Positions 8,033 through 14,654 of a DNA stretch of 48,858 nt are shown in pieces (the stretch's first letter is position 1; each line of letters starts with the position of its first letter). The position numbers and the translations under genes are program-made. The stretch is from Candidatus Poribacteria bacterium (GTDB lineage: Bacteria; Poribacteria; WGA-4E; WGA-3G): NCBI GenBank assembly GCA_012271015.1, contig JAAXHD010000123.1, positions 96,138 to 144,995 on the forward strand, given 5' to 3'. The notes below the pieces were generated by a model, which was not told the DNA's origin, made no database searches, and saw only the letters and a program-made list of their open reading frames with translations.

Positions 8033-9890
8033 CAATCCTACACCTGAATTGTGGCAGTCTCTCCCGAATGCACCGGGGGTTTATCTGATGAAAGCCTCCG
8101 ATGGTGCTATCATCTATGTCGGCAAAGCGATTCGTTTGCGAACCCGAGTGCGTTCCTATTTTTCGGTGCAGCTTGCAAACCGAAAACTTGCTGTCGAAGG
8201 TCGTGAGAAATCCGCGCACGCCTTGACATCACAGATGATGCGGTATGTTACAGAGATCGACTATATCGTCACAGAGACTGAAGTAGAGGCACTGATTTTA
8301 GAAAATAATCTGATTAAGGCACATCAGCCTCGCTACAATGTGAAACTGAAAGACGATAAACGCTATCCGTATCTACGTGTGACCGTCAATGAACCCTTTC
8401 CCCGTATCCACATTACGCGTAAAGCCGAAAACGATGGAACGCGATATTTCGGACCGTTTGTCCATGTGCGTTCAACCCGCCAGACGCTCAAACAGTTAAC
8501 GAAGTTGTTTCCCATCCGCACCTGTACCCTCCCTCTCGTAGAAGCCGGGAATAAGTATCGGGTTTGTCTCGATTACCACATTGGACGATGCCCTGGTCCT
8601 TGTGCAGACAAGATCAATGTGCCAGACTACGATGAGATTGTTCAGAAAGTGTGCCAGTTTTTAAGTGGAAATACAGATGCCGTCGTCAAAGAGTTAACGG
8701 AGCAGATGCAAGCCGCCTCGGAGGCACTCGACTTTGAGACAGCGGCGAAGTATCGGGACACACTTACAGACGTTCAACAGGCAATTACAACACAGAACAT
8801 GGATAGCGTGTCTGCCGCGGATGAGGATGTCATCGGTATTGCAGCGAAGACTGGTGTGGCGTGTGTGCAACTTCTACGAGTGCGAGATGGTAAACTCCTT
8901 GAACGTGAACATTACTATCTCAACGATGCAGACCCAGAATCGCTGACTACCGCGCTAAGTGCCTTCATTTCACAGTATTATCAAAACGCTGTCTTTGTGC
9001 CAAAAACGGTCGTTTTGCCGATGCCCATTGCGTCGATGGAACTGATTGAAAATTGGCTCAGTGAGAAACAGGGAAACCGTGTCGGATTGCATGTCCCGAG
9101 GGCAGGTAGACTCAGAAAGTTGCAAATTTTGGCGACAAAAAACGCCGAGATCCTCCTAACACAGCGTGAACAGAACGTGGTTTACAGTAGTGGTGTGGAG
9201 CCAGCACTCGTCGAACTGCAAGAATTGCTTGGGTTAAAACATCCTCTCCGACGAATTGAGGCGTACGATATTTCCAATCTTGGCGATAGGTTCGCGGTTG
9301 GATCGATGGTGGTCTTGGAAGACGGAAAACCCGCTTCAGGTGAATATCGCCGGTTTAAGATCCGTTCAGTTAAAGGACAGAACGATTTCGCGATGATGCG
9401 AGAGGTCATCACACGTCGATTCCGTCGTGCCCTCGCAAACGATGAAAAGTTCAATAAACTGCCAGATCTGATGTTGATTGATGGTGGAAAAGGTCAGCTG
9501 AGTGCAACACAAACGGCGATGAAAACCTTCGCTTCATCTCAACTCCCTGATATTCCGTTAATTGCACTTGCAAAGCGAATTGAAGAGATTTTCGTTCCCG
9601 GTAAATCGGAGCCGATTGTCCTGCGAGAAGATAACCCGACTCTGCACATGATCCAGCGGTTACGGGATGAAGCGCACCGGTTTGCGGTTACGTATCACCG
9701 ACGGCTTCGCCAGAAGTCGCTGAGTGCGTCGGTGCTTGACGAGATTCCAAACCTCGGTCCGAAGCGAAAACAAGCACTGCTGCGGCATTTCGGTTCAATT
9801 GAAGCAATCAGAGAAGCGAGTTTAGATGGCTTGCTCTCTGTAAAAGGGATCCCACGCAGCGTCGCTGAGAACATTCGGAAACATCTCTGA
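8013..9890 (+). CDS. uvrC: Excinuclease ABC subunit C
   Basis: This 625-residue protein shows all UvrC parts. An N-terminal GIY-YIG nuclease has GVY at 22-24 and YVG at 35-37. Four cysteines (C171, C185, C193, C197) have spacing close to the iron-sulphur ligands known in UvrC. A UVR motif (about residues 230-255) binds UvrB. A C-terminal RNase H-like nuclease contains EAYDISNLGD and LIDGGKGQ, and a terminal helix-hairpin-helix pair contains IPNLGPKRKQALLRHFGS. UvrC makes the two incisions in nucleotide excision repair. ATG 8013 lies within the trmB tail; an upstream in-frame ATG at 7998 is also possible. Confidence 0.94.
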   Translation: MKTEQRDNPTPELWQSLPNAPGVYLMKASDGAIIYVGKAIRLRTRVRSYFSVQLANRKLAVEGREKSAHALTSQMMRYVTEIDYIVTETEVEALILENNLIKAHQPRYNVKLKDDKRYPYLRVTVNEPFPRIHITRKAENDGTRYFGPFVHVRSTRQTLKQLTKLFPIRTCTLPLVEAGNKYRVCLDYHIGRCPGPCADKINVPDYDEIVQKVCQFLSGNTDAVVKELTEQMQAASEALDFETAAKYRDTLTDVQQAITTQNMDSVSAADEDVIGIAAKTGVACVQLLRVRDGKLLEREHYYLNDADPESLTTALSAFISQYYQNAVFVPKTVVLPMPIASMELIENWLSEKQGNRVGLHVPRAGRLRKLQILATKNAEILLTQREQNVVYSSGVEPALVELQELLGLKHPLRRIEAYDISNLGDRFAVGSMVVLEDGKPASGEYRRFKIRSVKGQNDFAMMREVITRRFRRALANDEKFNKLPDLMLIDGGKGQLSATQTAMKTFASSQLPDIPLIALAKRIEEIFVPGKSEPIVLREDNPTLHMIQRLRDEAHRFAVTYHRRLRQKSLSASVLDEIPNLGPKRKQALLRHFGSIEAIREASLDGLLSVKGIPRSVAENIRKHL

Positions 9891-9919
9891 TTCAAAACTC
9901 GGTGATCTTTCTTACCAGA

Positions 9920-10041
9920 CAGGACTTACGCAAAATAAGGCATTCCGTCTATTACGATGGTAGTATCTGTAAACGCACGTGTAAGTTAGCGACCCGCTAC
10001 ATCGCACAAACTGACAGTTTATGCTACAGTGCGTAAGTCCT
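9920..10041. mobile_element. MITE-like element with AGGACTTACGCA terminal inverted repeats, copy A
   Basis: AGGACTTACGCA (9921-9932) and its exact complement TGCGTAAGTCCT (10030-10041) bound about 120 bases with no coding capacity. The flanks ACCAGA (9914-9919) and ATCAGA (10042-10047) agree at five of six positions and may be an eroded target duplication. The same ends bound a second element at 36145-36263. The interiors of the two elements are unrelated by eye. Confidence 0.65.
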
Positions 10042-10067
10042 ATCAGAAAAATTCCTATCAGTTGTTC

Positions 10068-10083
10068 TGCACGGATTCGTGCA
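10068..10083. promoter_or_regulatory. NtrC-like palindrome (upstream activator site candidate 1)
   Basis: TGCAC, six bases, then GTGCA. Classical NtrC sites are TGCAC, seven bases, GTGCA, so this one is a base short. It lies about 85 bases upstream of the sigma-54-type promoter, the expected position for an enhancer. Confidence 0.45.
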
Positions 10084-10099
10084 ATTCATTTACCGATGT

Positions 10100-10116
10100 T
10101 GCACCAATCTGGGCAG
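10100..10116. promoter_or_regulatory. NtrC-like half-palindrome (upstream activator site candidate 2)
   Basis: TGCACC, five bases, then GGGCAG. The left half and the first two bases of the right half match the NtrC consensus TGCACC-N5-GGTGCA; the remainder diverges. Its centre is 32-33 bases from that of the first site. Confidence 0.4.
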
Positions 10117-10165
10117 TTTTGAAACCTAAATTGGTTGTTTGTAGGGTAAGTGTGGCGTTCCTGGG

Positions 10166-10183
10166 TTGGCATGTTATTTGCAT
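10166..10183 (+). promoter_or_regulatory. Sigma-54 (RpoN)-type -24/-12 promoter
   Basis: TTGGCATGTTATTTGCAT matches the RpoN consensus TGGCACG-N4-TTGCA at every fixed position except C to T after GGCA. The invariant GG (10168-10169) and GC (10080+100, that is 10180-10181) are ten bases apart, as required. Transcription would start near 10193 and read into the YibE/F gene at 10360. Confidence 0.7.
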
Positions 10184-10252
10184 TCTATAGACATATCATC
10201 CCACATGAAGATTAAGTAATAAATCGGGTAATCCTATATTTTTTGAAACGCG

Positions 10253-10284
10253 CGGGAATCGCGAGCACAGCTCGCTCCTACAGG
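10253..10284. repeat. CGGGAATC...TACAGG hairpin repeat, copy 1
   Basis: CGGGAATC is followed by GCGAGC-ACA-GCTCGC, a perfect six-base-pair stem, and TCCTACAGG. A sister copy lies inside the MITE at 18533-18558, with the same borders but a different stem. Confidence 0.6.
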
Positions 10285-10359
10285 TAGAGGTTTAGGGGTC
10301 TTGTGCCGCCCAACCCGTTATTTCAAGATTGACGAAGCACTAGGACCATAATCAAAAAA

Positions 10360-12984
10360 ATGCGAGAAAGAAACATCAAAATCGTCACGATACTGCTCAT
10401 CCTATTGAGTGTCGCGGCATTGCACATAAAACTCTATCGGTTCTCGGAGGTGACACACGACGGTGCGTTACAAGTATTGGTCTGCTTAGGACGCGTCGTT
10501 AAGATAGATACCAGCGATGAAGCGGATCAGATCCTGTCCGTCCGTATTCTCTCTGGGCAGTTTCGAGGCGAGACTGTTCAAGTGAACAATATTTGGACGG
10601 GACGCGCTTTCGGAGATCGTATACTCCATAAAGGGGATGTGCTATTCCTCGATATCCCGCTCCGCGATCCGATGCGTCCGAAAATTGAGACCGTTTCGAT
10701 GCGTGAGTACTTTCGAACGCCGTTCCTGCTTTATCTGGCGGGTGCGTTAGGTGTCTTGATGATACTTGTCGCGGGAATGAAAGGTGTCCGCGCGATTTTG
10801 ACCCTATTTGTCACCGCTTTCGCCGTCCTTTACCTACTGGTGCCGCTGACTATCAGCGGTTACAATCCGATCGCCGTTGCCCTTTTAGTTGCCACCTTAC
10901 TCACGTTCGCGACTTTTCTCCTCATTACAGGATTTAGTTTCAAGGTAATCTCCGGTGTACTTGGGACGCTCGGCGGTTTAGCGGCTGTTGGAATCTTATC
11001 AGTCCTCAGCCAACATGCGATGGCGTTGACTGGTTTGGCGCAAGAGTTCGGTTTCTTGGAACTCGGCCTCGCCTTGTGGCGGACACCCGCCTCACATCAC
11101 TGGAACTTCACGGGGATCCTGTCTGCAGGCATTATCTTGGGTGCCGTCGGTGCAATGATGGATGTGAGCATGTCTATTTCCTCAAGCGTCCACGAAGTCA
11201 AGCAGGTGAATCCGAACATTACCGTCCGACAAGCGATCCGTGCTGGGTTAAATGTGGGCAGGGATATTATGGGAACAATGGCGGATACGCTCATCTTTGC
11301 CTACCTCGGCGCGCACATGATGACAATGTTGCTGCCACGCATTGATTTCCCTGAAGTCGGTATCCTCTATCCATTTCTCCGTCTCGTCAACGATGAAGCG
11401 ACAGCAGTCGCGATTGTCCAAGCCGTCGTCGGAACTATCGGGTTGGTACTTACGGTTCCGATTGCCGCATCGGTTGCTGGATTCCTTACGCAGTACACGA
11501 AGGTAGACAAGTCCGAAATTCACGAGGATCTACCGTCCGAGGAAGAATTAGAGGAATTGTTCCGCGCCGACCCGCCGCGGAGTAAAGCCCGAATCGCTGT
11601 CCCTATCGCCATGGCTATTGTACTGATCGGCACAATTTTTGTGTACGACCGCACGCATGAACTCTCTGCGACGGTTTTGGAGCAACGGGATGCAGACGGA
11701 AACCCTATTAATAAATCGGAATACGCGAAGGGTAAAGTCCTTAGACTGCTTGAATCCAGCGGAACTTTCCTTTTCGAGATTGACAGTCATGCCGCAACTG
11801 ATCTGGAGAACCGTGTTGTGCCTACAATTTTACGTGAGGCGTTCAGCAGTCATAAAATCCCGCTTTCGGACGAACTCACGGTTTCGGTTAAACCGTGGAA
11901 GGACAGTCGCTGGCTCGTTTCCGATACGAAATACGAGCAAACCTATAGTATTCGGGCAGTAGAGGACACTGCAGGAGAGAGTTCCGAATCGCGACTTAAC
12001 GTCTACGAATCGAAAATCGAACACCATATCCTTGAAGTGGAAATGCTGAGCGGTATGTATAAAGGCAGACGCTTGGTACTACGAAACATTGTGAACCACA
12101 ATATGCCGTTGCTGAGTATTCCTGCGGAACCGGGAGATGTTATTCTTTGCCGTGTTGCCGGGAACCCTGAACAGATTGGTCTCGTCAATATCGTTCAAGA
12201 TTACGGTAGAGACCGATTCCTGATTTGGATAGTAGGGGGGATGCTATTGCTAATTATTCTTGTCGGTAGGATGGAGGGGATCCGTACAGCGTGTGCGATG
12301 TTAATCTCTGCGGGGGTCATCTACTTTTTCATGCTGCCGTTAATCTCAGGTGGTGCGAATGCGGTGTTCATCGTAACGCTCACTTCTGGCGTCGTGGCAT
12401 TTGTGTCGCTGGTATTCGTCATCGGTCCGAGCCGGAAAACCTTTTCGGCGGTACTTGGAACAATGGGTGGAATTTTGGTTGCAGGTTTGATTGTCCTGTT
12501 TGCGCAGCAACACCTCCATTTTTCCGGGTTAGAGAACGCGATTTCAGCGGACATTGTAGAAGCGACGCGCACCCCCCCCTTCGATTTTGTACAGATCCTC
12601 TTGGCAGGGATGCTGATGGGTGTATTGGGTGTCGCTGTTGACGGCGCGATCGAGGTTGCATCAAGTATGGAGGAAATTCGCAGGGCGAATCCGAACATGC
12701 CGACATGGCGACTCATCGCTTCCGGGTTGAACGTTGGAACGGATATTCTGGGTACGATGGTGAATACGTTGGTTTTCGCTTATCTCGGCGTGGAGTTGCT
12801 GCTTGTGGTTACAGTTACAGCACCAAATCTGGACTTTTTCAAATCACCACCGCCACAGTTGTTGAGCATCGGTGTCGTTTCCGCGGAGATTGTACGGCTG
12901 CTCGCTGGCACACTGGGACTCGTTCTTGCGATCCCGATTACGGCAGTGATTTGTGCGTTTTGGAATCCCAAACAGAGGACATAG
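10360..12984 (+). CDS. Tandemly duplicated YibE/F family membrane protein
   Basis: The 874-residue protein contains two consecutive YibE/F-like units. Each has an extracytoplasmic beta-rich part followed by several membrane segments. In the first, ILGAVGAMMDVSMSIS and GLNVGRDIMGTMADT (about 261-310) mark the conserved core; in the second, GVLGVAVDGAIEVASS and GLNVGTDILGTMVNT repeat it (about 755-805). YibE and YibF are usually single units or separate genes, with an unsettled role sometimes linked to export or osmoadaptation. The start at 10360 has a weak AGGA about 12 bases upstream. A sigma-54-type promoter with NtrC-like sites lies upstream, so expression may follow nitrogen status; this is inference. 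Confidence 0.83.
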   Translation: MRERNIKIVTILLILLSVAALHIKLYRFSEVTHDGALQVLVCLGRVVKIDTSDEADQILSVRILSGQFRGETVQVNNIWTGRAFGDRILHKGDVLFLDIPLRDPMRPKIETVSMREYFRTPFLLYLAGALGVLMILVAGMKGVRAILTLFVTAFAVLYLLVPLTISGYNPIAVALLVATLLTFATFLLITGFSFKVISGVLGTLGGLAAVGILSVLSQHAMALTGLAQEFGFLELGLALWRTPASHHWNFTGILSAGIILGAVGAMMDVSMSISSSVHEVKQVNPNITVRQAIRAGLNVGRDIMGTMADTLIFAYLGAHMMTMLLPRIDFPEVGILYPFLRLVNDEATAVAIVQAVVGTIGLVLTVPIAASVAGFLTQYTKVDKSEIHEDLPSEEELEELFRADPPRSKARIAVPIAMAIVLIGTIFVYDRTHELSATVLEQRDADGNPINKSEYAKGKVLRLLESSGTFLFEIDSHAATDLENRVVPTILREAFSSHKIPLSDELTVSVKPWKDSRWLVSDTKYEQTYSIRAVEDTAGESSESRLNVYESKIEHHILEVEMLSGMYKGRRLVLRNIVNHNMPLLSIPAEPGDVILCRVAGNPEQIGLVNIVQDYGRDRFLIWIVGGMLLLIILVGRMEGIRTACAMLISAGVIYFFMLPLISGGANAVFIVTLTSGVVAFVSLVFVIGPSRKTFSAVLGTMGGILVAGLIVLFAQQHLHFSGLENAISADIVEATRTPPFDFVQILLAGMLMGVLGVAVDGAIEVASSMEEIRRANPNMPTWRLIASGLNVGTDILGTMVNTLVFAYLGVELLLVVTVTAPNLDFFKSPPPQLLSIGVVSAEIVRLLAGTLGLVLAIPITAVICAFWNPKQRT

Positions 12985-13063
12985 AGTCTCCACGCTGACG
13001 CGGTAGGTTCTCTGCCGAAAACGCCTTGCGTTATCACGCTCACCCTTCTTTTGAAGATGGATG

Positions 13064-13771
13064 TTACTGCGGGCACCACGCCATCACTGTTCCGAAACTG
13101 GCAAATGTGCTGTTTTCACCGCTCGTTAGGATTCGCGACCCTTGGACGACAATCCGTGCGTCGCGGCTCGTGATCTTGTAACTCACAGGGGCATCCTTAG
13201 CGATGAGGGGTTCGCCATCCTTTCGCTTGAGCTTATCCAGTCGATAATGCACGGAACGATGTGCTGGCACCTCGAACTCACAGGAGACGTTTTCCAACAC
13301 GGGATCCTCATAAAGCACTTCAAGTAGACAACACGTCCCTCTATCAGCGGTATTGGAGATACATATAGACTCATGCGAAAAATATCCGCCGCCATCCGCT
13401 TCCCATTCCTGTTCCGTCGGGGTTAACGCCGCCATGTAGCCATCGGGAACAATCCAGACATAAGCCCCATCGCCATCTGAACTATAATTTTTGAGAGCAT
13501 CGGTTATTGCCTCTGGATTGTCACTCACTTTGTCCAGTGAAATCACAAGAAATCGGGAGTGTGTTTTTATCCCGTCTACGAATGTGGTGTGTTTTAACTC
13601 ACCTCTCACGTTTAGACATAACGTGTTATCTCCCAACATCATGAGGTGACTTACTCCTTGCGAGGCGAGCCAATCGCCGAATGTGTCGTTGAGAAGCGTT
13701 GTTAATGTCTCAAGATCCAAGATACTCTGTTTGTAATCTTGAATCGCCGTCAGCAGTTGTCCAAAGTTCAT
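13064..13771 (-). CDS. Protein with C-terminal sensory-rhodopsin-transducer-like (ASRT) domain
   Basis: The 235-residue protein has an unknown N-terminal part (1-100) and a C-terminal part (about 104-233) resembling the Anabaena sensory rhodopsin transducer family. The order is VWIVPDGYM, then YFSHESICISNTADRG, then FEVPAHRSVHYRLDKL, then SRDARIVVQGSRI, ending TVMAWCP. In that family a small beta-sandwich tetramer binds a rhodopsin or acts in sugar-related regulation. No opsin gene is in the window, so a light-related role is not supported here. AGGAG lies eight bases before the ATG. It follows the gene at 13801-14145 by 29 bases and is probably co-transcribed from the promoter at 14236-14264. 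Confidence 0.7.
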   Translation of the reverse strand: MNFGQLLTAIQDYKQSILDLETLTTLLNDTFGDWLASQGVSHLMMLGDNTLCLNVRGELKHTTFVDGIKTHSRFLVISLDKVSDNPEAITDALKNYSSDGDGAYVWIVPDGYMAALTPTEQEWEADGGGYFSHESICISNTADRGTCCLLEVLYEDPVLENVSCEFEVPAHRSVHYRLDKLKRKDGEPLIAKDAPVSYKITSRDARIVVQGSRILTSGENSTFASFGTVMAWCPQ

Positions 13772-13800
13772 GTATTTCTCCTAAAAAATAACAAAGCTTC

Positions 13801-14145
13801 CTACACCATCCATCGTTCCCCGATACCGAGGAGCACCATTAACACTTGCAAAAGCACGGTCTCCGCATCGGTGCCAACAAACTGTCGGTGTGTATCAATA
13901 TAGGTGCCGTAATCGGTTGCCCATTCCCGAAAATAGGTCTCGTACTCCCAACCGCTCTCGGTCTGGTGGAAAACTGACCTGTCTGGATATGGGAGTTTCT
14001 GCTTTAAAAGTTGCTGTAGTTGTTCGGGGGTTGGTATCCATATACCTTCGGTGTTTTCTACTTCGGGCTGGAGTGCCTGAATCTCAGGGTGTCGACACAG
14101 TTCTAAGTACTCTTGGGAGTGTTGCCGCGTTTCGGATGGATTCAT
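13801..14145 (-). CDS. Uncharacterised 114-residue protein
   Basis: I do not recognise this family. The protein is rich in Glu and Gln, with the segment WIPTPEQLQQLLKQK in the middle and a hydrophobic C-terminal helix (TVLLQVLMVLLGIGERW). No signal peptide or metal-binding cluster is visible. It is the first gene after a perfect-consensus promoter on the minus strand and precedes the transducer-like gene by 29 bases, so the two are likely expressed together. The leader carries a hairpin (14186-14221). No clear Shine-Dalgarno sequence precedes the ATG. Confidence 0.7.
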   Translation of the reverse strand: MNPSETRQHSQEYLELCRHPEIQALQPEVENTEGIWIPTPEQLQQLLKQKLPYPDRSVFHQTESGWEYETYFREWATDYGTYIDTHRQFVGTDAETVLLQVLMVLLGIGERWMV

Positions 14146-14185
14146 AGGTTTGCGATTAGGTAACTAATTTAGCATTGCCAACTTT

Positions 14186-14221
14186 GGCGGTGCCGTTCTC
14201 AGAGTGTCCGCACTCTCCGCC
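14186..14221 (-). promoter_or_regulatory. Hairpin in the leader of the minus-strand pair
   Basis: AGAGTG-TCCG-CACTCT forms a perfect stem at 14201-14216, with outer GGCGG (14186-14190) able to pair with CCGCC (14217-14221). It would be transcribed between the promoter at 14236-14264 and the ATG at 14145. It could be a regulatory leader or a repeat insertion. Confidence 0.4.
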
Positions 14222-14235
14222 TTATATTAACGGAT

Positions 14236-14264
14236 ATTATAGCGGGCGAACCTTTCAATGTCAA
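14236..14264 (-). promoter_or_regulatory. Perfect-consensus sigma-70-type promoter
   Basis: On the minus strand TTGACA (14264-14259) and TATAAT (14241-14236) are separated by exactly 17 bases, so all twelve consensus positions match. The predicted start near 14229 gives a leader of about 84 bases before the ATG at 14145. Confidence 0.8.
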
Positions 14265-14491
14265 TACTTTCTGTTGAGATCACAGAAGTGTTCAGTTCTC
14301 CTATAGGAAGGATCTCTAAATCCACAGGAGTGATTATCTGATAACGACCTTCTGCATAAAATAATAGAGTAAAGAATAATCAAACTAACAACACGGACCA
14401 GACAGCACCTTAATACCACTGGATACCAGCAAGCACGAGTCATGAGACATGTTTGTTAAAACGCAACCCTTTTTAAAACACAACTCATTGT

Positions 14492-14516
14492 TTGGGCAGG
14501 CACCACGCCTGCCCAA
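14492..14516. repeat. Perfect 10-bp hairpin
   Basis: TTGGGCAGGC, loop ACCAC, GCCTGCCCAA. No T run follows on the plus strand, so it is probably a small repeat rather than an intrinsic terminator. Confidence 0.55.
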
Positions 14517-14584
14517 TCTCATATTCACGCAATAGCCAAGGGCCCACCGCCGTTGATAAATGCCTCCACACAACAAAATTCTCC

Positions 14585-14613
14585 TTGCAATCCTACCTTG
14601 ATCCATGTATAAT
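14585..14613 (+). promoter_or_regulatory. Sigma-70-type promoter of the type ISP gene
   Basis: TTGCAA (14585-14590) and a perfect TATAAT (14608-14613) are 17 bases apart. The leader to the ATG at 14655 would be about 35 bases and contains a GGAG site at 14643. Confidence 0.7.
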
Positions 14614-14654
14614 CTAACATTGTTTCTTCCACTGACAACGTCCGGAGAAAATAG

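Larger units (their letters stand above)
9891..10359. other. 469-bp intergenic region between uvrC and yibE/F
   Basis: No gene is seen here. It contains, in order, a TIR-bounded element (9921-10041), two NtrC-like palindromes (10068-10083 and 10100-10116), a sigma-54-type promoter (10166-10183) and a short hairpin repeat (10253-10284). All are listed separately. Confidence 0.7.
14146..14654. other. 509-bp divergent intergenic region
   Basis: No gene is seen. It holds the leader hairpin and promoter of the minus-strand pair, a perfect 10-bp hairpin repeat at 14492-14516, and the promoter of the type ISP gene at 14585-14613. Confidence 0.7.

Noticed and set aside
12321..12716. Antisense frame of 131 codons inside the YibE/F gene
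   Set aside because: It lies entirely opposite a well-supported conserved gene and resembles no family.
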